64,000 nt of DNA from a virus. The notes under the pieces were generated by a model. The model made no database searches. It was not told the origin of the DNA and was given only the letters and a program-made list of their open reading frames with translations. Positions 1 through 6,349 of the stretch are shown in pieces (positions within the stretch are counted from its first letter, which is position 1; each line of letters opens with the position of its first letter). The translations under genes were made by a program, and so were the position numbers. The stretch covers positions 1 to 64,000 of IMG/VR virus record IMGVR_UViG_3300050821_003357, one strand, 5' to 3'.

Positions 1-971
1 CGGAGAGCTGCACCGACCGCCCGACCAGCGCAACCGAGAAGGTGTTTCTGCTGACGAAGAGCGGATCGCCGACATACTGGACGCACCGGGATCACGCCGG
101 CACGCGCGCCAAGCCGCCGCCGGATTACCGCTGGGTGTGCACTGAGGACGGCAGCGAGACCGAGATTGAGCCCCCACTGTGGCGCGAGACCAAAGACGAT
201 GACGGCAAGCCTCTGTGGCGCCGCATTAACCTATGGGATGCTCATGACTACTGGTACGATGCCGAGGCGGTGAAGGAAGAGTTCGCCGATGAGCGTATGG
301 GCGCGAGCGGCGTTCGTAATGGTGTGCCGGAACAGTATGCTGCTGCCGCGCGTGGCGGAGGCGACAGGGGGTTAGCGCAGTTCCGCGGAGGCTCTGGCCG
401 CAACATGCGCAACTGGTGGCTCCTCGGCCCCGAGCCCTTCCCCGAGGCACACTTTGCAACATACCCCACAGAGATCCCTCGCCGCGCGATTCTCGCCGGC
501 ACGTCTGAAAAAGGGGTGTGCCCGAAGTGCGGGGCGGGGTGGGAGAGAGTCATATCGGGCAGCAAATATGAGCCGCCATCTGGTAAGCGGAATGTGGATG
601 AGTCGCGCGGCGATAAGACACGAAAACTGAGCGGGCCTGAATATAACGCGGCGACTGCTGATCGGGAAACCATCGGCTGGTGCCCGACCTGCAAATGCGA
701 TGCTGATCGCGAGACGGTATCCATAACCCTAGACTATGGCCGGTATTGCGCGCCCGTGCCCGCCACGGTCCTTGATCCATTCCTCGGCAGCGGCACCACT
801 GCAATGGTCGCCGATCGCCTCGGCCGCAACTGCATCGGGATCGAGCTGTCACCAGAATACGCCGCGATGGCGGAAAACCGCATCCGCCAGGACAGCACAC
901 TGTTTTCTCAAGTAATCGTGGAGGGTGAGAAAAAGCCGCCGGCAGATCGCTTCCTGCCAGCGGCTGAGTAA
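1..971 (+). CDS. Site-specific DNA methyltransferase (N6-adenine/N4-cytosine), 5' end outside the window
   Basis: The reading frame is open from base 3, so the start lies upstream and this is the C-terminal ~320 residues. Near the C-terminus DPFLGSGTTAMVADRLGR is the SAM-binding FxGxG motif of beta-type amino-methyltransferases, followed by IGIELSPEYAAMA. A four-cysteine zinc-ribbon insert (CPKC ... CPTC) precedes it. The catalytic DPPY-type motif should be in the missing N-terminal part. It probably methylates phage or host DNA; target sequence unknown. The order catalytic motif then SAM motif fits the beta class. Confidence 0.9.
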   Translation, partial: ESCTDRPTSATEKVFLLTKSGSPTYWTHRDHAGTRAKPPPDYRWVCTEDGSETEIEPPLWRETKDDDGKPLWRRINLWDAHDYWYDAEAVKEEFADERMGASGVRNGVPEQYAAAARGGGDRGLAQFRGGSGRNMRNWWLLGPEPFPEAHFATYPTEIPRRAILAGTSEKGVCPKCGAGWERVISGSKYEPPSGKRNVDESRGDKTRKLSGPEYNAATADRETIGWCPTCKCDADRETVSITLDYGRYCAPVPATVLDPFLGSGTTAMVADRLGRNCIGIELSPEYAAMAENRIRQDSTLFSQVIVEGEKKPPADRFLPAAE

Positions 972-1091
972 AGTCCCTGATGACTACGAGAGCGGGAATA
1001 GCAGCGGTTAAGACGGTGCCATGCTCTCCCGATGTCGTGTTCAGTATAGCACGAACACAGCATTGGCAAATAAGAAACTCACACGATTCCC

Positions 1092-1265
1092 TCGCCTGTA
1101 GCGGTCAGCAAGCCTAGCCAATAGGCCGGACCCGTCTCCAGTGAGACGGGCGCTTGAGCAGCCGCCTCGGTACGGAAAACCGTGAAACATCAGGGCGCGC
1201 GAAGCGTGTCTAAGCGACGGCGGCTTACGGCCGGGGAAGGGTGGATTGATGAATCGCCCAGGCGA
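1092..1265 (+). ncRNA. Candidate structured RNA in a 335-bp non-coding gap
   Basis: The gap 972-1306 has no convincing gene but is full of nested inverted repeats. A 7-bp stem TCGCCTG (1092-1098) / CAGGCGA (1259-1265) would close the element. Inside are 1112-1116/1122-1126, 1131-1138/1143-1150 (8 bp, 4-nt loop), 1160-1166/1219-1225 (AGCCGCC/GGCGGCT) enclosing 1172-1175/1180-1183 and 1196-1200/1204-1208, and 1244-1247/1252-1255. TAAGC/GCTTA (1211-1215/1223-1227) is an alternative to the 1160 stem. I cannot assign a known RNA family. The strand is inferred from the flanking genes. It could be a leader of the helicase operon or a free ncRNA. Confidence 0.5.
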
Positions 1266-1306
1266 CAAAAGGGGGGGAGTCTAGAAGTGCGTCCGGAGTG
1301 TCCATC

Positions 1307-1537
1307 ATGTCTCAGAAAGTCAAGCAAGTAATACTTGATGAGTGGTTCGAACTCATCATTGCTGATCAACGTATTGCGTCCTCGGTCGAGTTGTTCCCAG
1401 AGCGACTTTGGGAATTAGTCGAGGCTTTGGCACGGGTTGCCTTCGAGTGTGGCGCGTTGGTTGGCGCAAGAGCCAATCCCGGAGAGTTGGAGTGGGTTGA
1501 TCCGCGAGTAGAGCTTTACCGAAAAGGAATACGATGA
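1307..1537 (+). CDS. Small hypothetical protein upstream of helicase
   Basis: 76 residues starting MSQKVKQVILDEW. ATG 1307 is chosen because GGAG at 1295-1298 is well spaced; an in-frame GTG at 1298 lies inside that Shine-Dalgarno. Mostly helical and acidic, no recognised domain. Its stop overlaps the helicase start by 4 bp, so the two are probably translationally coupled. Confidence 0.7.
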   Translation: MSQKVKQVILDEWFELIIADQRIASSVELFPERLWELVEALARVAFECGALVGARANPGELEWVDPRVELYRKGIR

Positions 1538-3033
1538 GCGCGCTTCCAATAGCGATTACTGAGCCACGCGAACTGCGAGATTATCAACTGGAGGCGATTG
1601 ATCTGCTGAGGGGAAGCTTACGATCCGGCCACCGAAGGCCAGTGCTGCAGGCGCCTACGGCTTTCGGCAAGACGGTATTGGCGTCGCATGTCGTGCGAAT
1701 GGCAATGGAGAAGGGCAACCGCATCGTATTTACGGTGCCGGCGATTAGTCTTATCGATCAGACGCTAGAGAGTTTCTGGCGCGATGGGGTGGCGGATGTC
1801 GGGGTAATCCAGTCCGACCATCCGGAGACGGACTGGAGTCGTCCGGTGCAGGTCGCCAGTGTGCAGACCCTGGCAAGGCGAGGGTATCCAAAGGCCAATC
1901 TGGTTATCGTGGATGAGTGCCATAGGCAATTCGAGACGATCAACAAATGGCTCCATCATTCTGACTGGCAGCGAGTGCCCTTTATTGGCCTGAGCGCGAC
2001 TCCTTGGAGTCAGGGGCTGGGCAACCACTATGACGATCTTATTATTTCGCAGACGACACAACAGCTCATCGACGCGGGGTATCTCTCTCGCTACCGGGTG
2101 TTTGCACCATCTCACCCGGACCTGTCGGGCGTGCAGATCCAGCGGGGCGACTACGTCGAATCGCAACTGTCGGACGTGATGTCCAAGGCTGGTTTGGTGG
2201 CTGACGTGGTGGAAACGTGGATTCGCAATGGGGAGAACAGGCCGACGCTGTGCTTTGCGGTCGACTGCGCCCACGCCAAACACTTACAGCAGCGATTCGC
2301 GCAGTCAGGGATCGACTGCGGGTATCAGGATGCTTTCACGGAGGCAAAGGAGCGGGCCGAGATCAAGCGTGATTTCCACAGCGGTCGGTTGAAGGTCGTA
2401 TGCAACGTGGGCACGCTGACCACGGGAGTCGATTGGGACGTGCGGTGCATCATCTTGGCCCGGCCGACACGATCGGAGATCCTTTATGTGCAGATCATTG
2501 GCAGGGGCTTACGAACGGCTGATGGCAAAGCTGATTGCCTGATCCTCGATCACTCTGATTCCACGCAACGGCTGGGATTTGTCACGGACATTTGCCACGA
2601 TCATCTCCCGATGGGAAAGGAACGGCCACCGGAAAAGCGCATCGAGGCGCTTCCGAAGGAATGTCCAAGCTGTACGTATTTGATGCCGCCTCGGGTTATG
2701 CAGTGTCCAGCATGCGGCCATACGAGAAAGCCGCCGGTATCTCAGGTGGCGACGAAGCCCGGTGAACTGGTTGAGGTCCGGGGGTTCCAGAAGCAGCGCC
2801 AGAAGGACAAGACGATAGAGCTGAGAGGTCGGTCGATCCCGCTGGCGCAGTTCGCTGGTGAGCTGATGAGCTATGCCAGATTACATGGCTATAAGGCCGG
2901 GTGGGCGGCTCACAAGTACCGGGAGGCGGTAGGCGATTGGCCAAGCAGAGGTGTGCCTGAGATACCGGCGAGCATGGAGGTGATATCGTGGATCAAGAGC
3001 CGGGCTATCGCGTGGGCCAAGGCCAGGCACTAG
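1534..3033 (+). CDS. DEAD/DEAH-box (SF2) helicase with C-terminal zinc ribbon
   Basis: 499 residues. Motif I is APTAFGKTVLA near residue 41, motif II VDECH near 126, motif III LSATPW near 152, and motif VI QIIGRGLRTADGK near 326. This is the type III restriction/SSL2-like helicase fold seen in many phage DNA-metabolism modules. A four-cysteine ribbon (CPSC ... CPAC) follows near residue 375. It likely unwinds DNA during replication or recombination. No nuclease domain is visible, so it is not a complete restriction subunit. Confidence 0.92.
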   Translation: MSALPIAITEPRELRDYQLEAIDLLRGSLRSGHRRPVLQAPTAFGKTVLASHVVRMAMEKGNRIVFTVPAISLIDQTLESFWRDGVADVGVIQSDHPETDWSRPVQVASVQTLARRGYPKANLVIVDECHRQFETINKWLHHSDWQRVPFIGLSATPWSQGLGNHYDDLIISQTTQQLIDAGYLSRYRVFAPSHPDLSGVQIQRGDYVESQLSDVMSKAGLVADVVETWIRNGENRPTLCFAVDCAHAKHLQQRFAQSGIDCGYQDAFTEAKERAEIKRDFHSGRLKVVCNVGTLTTGVDWDVRCIILARPTRSEILYVQIIGRGLRTADGKADCLILDHSDSTQRLGFVTDICHDHLPMGKERPPEKRIEALPKECPSCTYLMPPRVMQCPACGHTRKPPVSQVATKPGELVEVRGFQKQRQKDKTIELRGRSIPLAQFAGELMSYARLHGYKAGWAAHKYREAVGDWPSRGVPEIPASMEVISWIKSRAIAWAKARH

Positions 3034-3052
3034 TCTGTGCGCACATTACCAA

Positions 3053-3072
3053 GTGAGACTCAGTAGACGGTG
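3053..3072. repeat. Direct repeat, copy 1
   Basis: GTGAGACTCAGTAGACGGTG matches 19 of 20 bases at 3358-3377. The two copies bracket the leftward 62-residue gene and contain the small palindrome TGAGACTCA. Confidence 0.7.
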
Positions 3073-3107
3073 TGAAGGGGCCAACCTTTTGGCTGCTTAC
3101 GGTCGAC

Positions 3108-3132
3108 TCGGGCAGGCGGGGATCGAACCCGC
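3108..3132 (-). other. tRNA T-arm/3'-end-like remnant, possible att core
   Basis: Read leftward, GCGGG-TTCGATC-CCCGC is a perfect 5-bp T-stem with a canonical seven-base T-loop, followed by seven acceptor-like bases CTGCCCG and an A. No matching 5' acceptor strand, D-arm or anticodon arm is found upstream, so this is not an intact tRNA gene. Phages that integrate into tRNA genes carry such 3' fragments, but no integrase is seen in this window. A chance hairpin remains possible. Confidence 0.3.
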
Positions 3133-3152
3133 GCCCCTCCATCTGATGTGCC

Positions 3153-3341
3153 TCAGCGATAGTACTGAGGCAGCAACTCGACATACTCTGCCACGCGCTT
3201 TTCTGCGGCCTCTCGCGTCGGATAGGTATCGCTTATCCGCTCCGCATACCCGTTGATCAGGCAGTATCCGATCACGGGGTAATCCGGGTATGACCCATGC
3301 ACTTCGGTAACGGTCGGGCGATTGATTAGTAACTCGTTCAT
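3153..3341 (-). CDS. Small hypothetical protein
   Basis: 62 residues beginning MNELLINRPTVTEV, mixed alpha/beta, with aromatic-rich N-terminal half. AGGAGA lies 7 bases before the ATG. First gene from the left in a leftward run of five small genes. No recognised domain. Confidence 0.65.
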   Translation of the reverse strand: MNELLINRPTVTEVHGSYPDYPVIGYCLINGYAERISDTYPTREAAEKRVAEYVELLPQYYR

Positions 3342-3357
3342 TTGGCTTCTCCTATGT

Positions 3358-3377
3358 GTGAGACTCAGTAGAGGGTG
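3358..3377. repeat. Direct repeat, copy 2
   Basis: Second copy of the 20-bp repeat at 3053-3072 (one mismatch). It sits just upstream of the Shine-Dalgarno of the 3153-3341 gene, which suggests duplication or insertion of that gene with its leader. Confidence 0.7.
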
Positions 3378-3383
3378 ACGGAC

Positions 3384-3596
3384 TCAGCGACCGCCACCCA
3401 ACAGGCGAGTCCAAGTGTTGCTGGTACGCCTTGCCTGCGCCGCTATCAGTTTCCGCTCTTGCGCTGGTGACGGCGGAGAGGCGGTCCAATCGGCTAGAGC
3501 CTTACGACACAGTGGGAGATCTCCATAGTAGACCGTTTCGCCAGCATCGTTGCGGATCGTGCCGCGATTTCCATAAATATCGAGATGATAGGTCAT
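3384..3596 (-). CDS. Small hypothetical protein
   Basis: 70 residues starting MTYHLDIYGNRGTIRN. The ATG at 3596 is preceded by GGAGGAACCA, an excellent ribosome site, so the longer in-frame extension to 3662 is not used. Basic, tryptophan-containing C-terminal half; function unknown. Confidence 0.65.
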   Translation of the reverse strand: MTYHLDIYGNRGTIRNDAGETVYYGDLPLCRKALADWTASPPSPAQERKLIAAQARRTSNTWTRLLGGGR

Positions 3597-3625
3597 TGGT
3601 TCCTCCGTCTCTGATGAAAGTGGGT

Positions 3626-3808
3626 TTAGCGGGATGCGGTCTTTTTCAGATACAGCGTCCACTGGCGAGCAAGCCGCGTAGCAATCGCCCGCGTCCTCGC
3701 CACGCCTGTTTTAAGGTTCTCGGTCGGCTCGCCATACGCGAACGAATAGACGCGCCAGCCGTAGCCTTCTGCCGTCTTCTGCGTATTCCAGCTAATCACT
3801 CGGGTCAT
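3626..3808 (-). CDS. Small basic hypothetical protein
   Basis: 60 residues starting MTRVISWNTQKTAEGYG. AGGAG precedes the ATG. The initiation region GAAACCCATGACC is nearly identical to that of the next gene upstream (3824-4015), so leader and start were probably copied between genes. Function unknown. Confidence 0.6.
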   Translation of the reverse strand: MTRVISWNTQKTAEGYGWRVYSFAYGEPTENLKTGVARTRAIATRLARQWTLYLKKTASR

Positions 3809-3823
3809 GGGTTTCGCTCCTGC

Positions 3824-4015
3824 TCATCCGTTCGTCAGAAACGCGCGATCCTTGCGGACGCGCCCCTCACTCTCGATCCAGCGACCGCAAATTTCTTCCA
3901 TGTAGCTGTACACGTAAGACCCCTTTGTTTCTCTCACCAAAGTGCCGAGCCTTTGGCCGTCCGCCACTGCTGGGGTTGCTCCGTCTGCTAGCGCCTTCCA
4001 TACGATTTCGGTCAT
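3824..4015 (-). CDS. Small hypothetical protein
   Basis: 63 residues from the ATG at 4015 (MTEIVWKALADG), chosen because AAAGGACGAAACCC precedes it and matches the leader of the 3626-3808 gene. The longer form to 4051 has no good ribosome site. No recognised domain. Confidence 0.6.
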   Translation of the reverse strand: MTEIVWKALADGATPAVADGQRLGTLVRETKGSYVYSYMEEICGRWIESEGRVRKDRAFLTNG

Positions 4016-4105
4016 GGGTTTCGTCCTTTTGGAACTCATCGGCGGCAGCACACACTGCCGGACCCTTGCCTGCAGTCCGTATTTCTCGGATCTCGCTCCC
4101 GGCCT

Positions 4106-4456
4106 TTACAGGTGCTTCCGGAGATACGCTTGCCAAATCTCTACCTGGGGGCTTTCAAGGTAGCTGATTGCGATATTGCAGCGGTCGCAGAGGAGTTCTC
4201 GCACTTTCATGCTGTTGTGATCGTGATCAACGCATAAGCCACCCTTTTTGTTTGGTGGGCCTCCACAACACGCACATAAGCCGTTTTGGGCGGCTACCAT
4301 TTGGTCATAGTCCTCTGCGGTGATGCCGTAGAGTCGCGGCAGATTGTGCTTGCGCTGATTGCCGCGCCGAGCATGTCGAGCGCGCTCTCGTTCGGGGTGG
4401 CGCTCCCGGTCTGCCTTATCCCATGCGTGTTTGGTGTCTAGATCCTTGAAAGCCAT
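4106..4456 (-). CDS. Endonuclease VII-like HNH (His-Me finger) nuclease
   Basis: 116 residues. Basic helical N-terminus, then CACCGGPP, CVDHDH and LLCDRCNIA. The paired CxxC motifs around the DHDH active-site segment are the signature of the recombination endonuclease VII family, which resolves branched DNA in phage T4 and is widespread as a short phage form. AGAGG lies upstream of the ATG. It is the promoter-proximal gene of the leftward cluster, divergent from the XRE gene at 4612. Confidence 0.85.
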   Translation of the reverse strand: MAFKDLDTKHAWDKADRERHPERERARHARRGNQRKHNLPRLYGITAEDYDQMVAAQNGLCACCGGPPNKKGGLCVDHDHNSMKVRELLCDRCNIAISYLESPQVEIWQAYLRKHL

Positions 4457-4575
4457 ATCTTGCCTCTTTGCTGGCGTACCGTCTCTCTCGGTCCTCGGTC
4501 CGGGCCTTTAACCGGGCTGGCGTCGTTCTCTTGTGATGAGGAATATAGTGGTTCGGTTAAATCGCGTCAACCCTC

Positions 4576-4606
4576 TTGATAAAATATTTTGTCTCTTCTA
4601 TATAAT
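4576..4606 (+). promoter_or_regulatory. Promoter of the XRE gene, probably giving a leaderless transcript
   Basis: TTGATA at 4576-4581 and TATATA/TATAAT at 4599-4606 (17-19 bp spacer) form a strong sigma-70-type promoter. The start codon is at 4612, where transcription would be expected to begin, and no Shine-Dalgarno is present. The gap 4457-4611 is the divergent control region for this gene and the leftward nuclease cluster. Confidence 0.7.
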
Positions 4607-4611
4607 TTCGT

Positions 4612-4854
4612 ATGTCGAGGATCACAGACGCTCTCAGAATGGCGCGTTTAGAGGCGCGCATCCCCCAACGCGAGCTTGCCACGATGCTAGGCATATCATC
4701 GGCCTTTTTGAGTAGCATCGAGCAAGCGCGAAACGGCGCACGTTTGCCGCCATACCTTTACGAGAAACTACCCACGGTAATCCGAAATGCGGTCATAGAC
4801 GCAGCGATTGTCGAACTGAGGGTCGAAATCGACAAGCTGGAGGCTATGCGATGA
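4612..4854 (+). CDS. XRE-family HTH transcriptional regulator
   Basis: 80 residues. The helix-turn-helix is IPQRELATMLGISSAFLSSIEQ near residues 18-39. No oligomerisation or peptidase domain, only a short C-terminal helix. Expression is probably from a leaderless mRNA as in lambda cI. It likely regulates the divergent region 4457-4611 and is distinct from the cI/cro-like pair at 59 kb. Confidence 0.85.
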   Translation: MSRITDALRMARLEARIPQRELATMLGISSAFLSSIEQARNGARLPPYLYEKLPTVIRNAVIDAAIVELRVEIDKLEAMR

Positions 4855-5084
4855 GCGACAGAGTGCTGACCGATCGCGAAGGAGGGGCTACCCCGACGAC
4901 AATAGGACTAATCTTTGGCTGCGGGTGGTTCTTGTCGATTGTGGCTCTTGTGCCGGCGATTCAAGAGAATACTCCCGATGCCCGAGCAGGTTGCCTGATA
5001 CTTGCCGCGATGGGGGCAGTTGTTATGGGAATCGCTGTCGGCTTGGCGATGAAGAAGCTGGAGGTACTAGCGATCAAGCCGTAA
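4851..5084 (+). CDS. Small membrane protein with two TM segments
   Basis: 77 residues; hydrophobic segments at about 18-36 and 46-65. ATGA overlap with the XRE gene implies coupled expression. Function unknown; could be an exclusion-type membrane protein. Confidence 0.7.
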   Translation: MSDRVLTDREGGATPTTIGLIFGCGWFLSIVALVPAIQENTPDARAGCLILAAMGAVVMGIAVGLAMKKLEVLAIKP

Positions 5085-5104
5085 ATGCAGTAATACCTAA
5101 CCGC

Positions 5105-5236
5105 ATGACAGAACAGACAGACCTCATCTCCCCAAAACCATGCCGTTGGTGGCGGCGTTGGTTCTGCAAAGCAGAGCAAGAGCCTATCTATCATTCCTGG
5201 CGTTGTCTCGTATGCCGGAGAATGTTTTATGACTGA
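5105..5236 (+). CDS. Short Trp/Cys-rich hypothetical protein
   Basis: 43 residues beginning MTEQTDLISPKPCRWWRRW with CLVC near the end (four cysteines in total). No good Shine-Dalgarno. The first twelve codons are copied in the next gene (MTEVPDLISPTP), overlapping by 8 bp. Confidence 0.5.
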   Translation: MTEQTDLISPKPCRWWRRWFCKAEQEPIYHSWRCLVCRRMFYD

Positions 5237-5756
5237 AGTGCCCGACCTCATCTCCCCAACACCGGAGCGTATGCGCCGTGGTTCAGTAGCGTTGTTGGAA
5301 AGGCAGATCGAGCGCCGCGACGAAACAGAATTCGGGATCCCGCACATTGCGATCGATCTGTTAGTGAGGATGGAAGGCAACAACAGAATCAACCGCGATG
5401 AGCGGGTCGCCGGCGAGCGATTTCGCGATTGGTTCCGACTGGCGCAGCTCGACAGTCTGAAAGCGGCTGATATGGCTCGGCCATATGTCGACGGCGGTGG
5501 AGCAATTCCAGAACTGGAACCGCATAACGAACGCGCCCGCAACGAAATAACGAGAGCGATTCGCTGGGTGGGCGGAATAGGCTCTTCCGCCGGCTCATGC
5601 TTATGGCACGTTATTGGCTTGGATGAATCCCTGCGCAAATGGGCTATTCTGCAAAGCAGAAGCCTTGATCACAAGGGCGCCGCGGTCATCCTAGCGATTG
5701 CTCTCGAAAGACTGGCGCGCATGCCTTGGCGAGGACCGCACGAAAACACGCCTTGA
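5229..5756 (+). CDS. DUF6456-like protein
   Basis: 175 residues. A GERFRDWFRLAQL segment, then ERARNEITRAIRWVG, and a C-terminal SLDHKGAAVILAIALERLA stretch match the pattern I know from the alphaproteobacterial/phage DUF6456 family, a likely DNA-associated or regulatory helical domain of unknown function. It lies directly upstream of the terminase region. Start ATG overlaps the preceding short gene, whose N-terminus it shares. Confidence 0.65.
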   Translation: MTEVPDLISPTPERMRRGSVALLERQIERRDETEFGIPHIAIDLLVRMEGNNRINRDERVAGERFRDWFRLAQLDSLKAADMARPYVDGGGAIPELEPHNERARNEITRAIRWVGGIGSSAGSCLWHVIGLDESLRKWAILQSRSLDHKGAAVILAIALERLARMPWRGPHENTP

Positions 5757-5932
5757 CATACGAATTTAAAATGCCCGATCCCCTGCCGTGGGCAGACTGT
5801 GCGGGAGAGGGATTGCCCGGACTTCCCCTGATATATCGCACGATCTGCGGTCACATCCGCATCATCGTCTATGAGAGCACCCCAGACGTAGCAGTGAGAA
5901 TGGCGGACTACATCGAAAACACCCCTTGACAT
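5741..5932. repeat. Pair of 19-bp direct repeats spanning two gene ends
   Basis: CGAAAACACGCCTTGACAT (5741-5759) recurs with one change at 5914-5932. Each copy contains the last codons (ENTP) and stop of a gene and a TTGACA box. No clear -10 follows either copy. Confidence 0.6.
5771..5929 (+). CDS. Short hypothetical protein
   Basis: 52 residues starting MPDPLPWADCAGEG. No Shine-Dalgarno is visible, which lowers confidence. It ends in the same ENTP-stop sequence as the preceding gene. No recognised domain. Confidence 0.45.
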   Translation: MPDPLPWADCAGEGLPGLPLIYRTICGHIRIIVYESTPDVAVRMADYIENTP

Positions 5933-6028
5933 TGGCCCCAAAACATGCGCTACACACGCATCCTGTAGAATTATCTGCGACCCTTAAACATGCGCGAGCT
6001 ATCTGCACAAAGAATGCGTTGATTTGCG

Positions 6029-6349
6029 ATGGCCGGCATAGGCGGTAAAACTCGCACATCTGGTCAAGGCAGGCCTAAGGGCACGCCTAACAAAGTCACC
6101 CGCGACATCCGCGAGATGCTTCGGGCCTCGCTCGACAAGGTCGGCGGGGTGGCATATCTGGTGCGCCAAGCTGAGGCTAACCCGGCGTCATACATGGCAC
6201 TAATCGGTAAGATTGTTCCTGCCCAGGTCGAGGCTACTATCCGCCGCGAACTCCCGGAAATGACCCGCGATGAACTACTCGTCCTCCTCAATAGCACAAG
6301 AGCTGCTGCTGAGAATGGACGGGGAGGCGAGTCTCGTAAGGTTCATTGA
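6029..6349 (+). CDS. Putative terminase small subunit
   Basis: 106 residues. Basic glycine-rich start with GRPKGTPNKVTRDIREML, then AYLVRQAEANPASYMALIGKIV, a pattern typical of small proteins directly upstream of phage large terminases. It would recognise phage DNA and recruit the large subunit. It overlaps the terminase large gene by about 80 bp (or 35 if that gene starts at 6315). No clear ribosome site. Confidence 0.7.
   Translation: MAGIGGKTRTSGQGRPKGTPNKVTRDIREMLRASLDKVGGVAYLVRQAEANPASYMALIGKIVPAQVEATIRRELPEMTRDELLVLLNSTRAAAENGRGGESRKVH

Noticed and set aside
976-1190. Hammerhead-like CTGATGA and GAAAC motifs
   Set aside because: CTGATGA at 976 and GAAAC at 1184 are 200 bases apart without the required stems II and III.
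3108-3180. Complete tRNA gene on the minus strand
   Set aside because: T-arm is perfect, but no complementary acceptor strand, D-arm or consistent anticodon arm could be found within range.
4961-5638. 225-codon leftward ORF over the DUF6456-like gene
   Set aside because: Ser/Arg-rich shadow; the rightward genes have coherent families or coupled starts.
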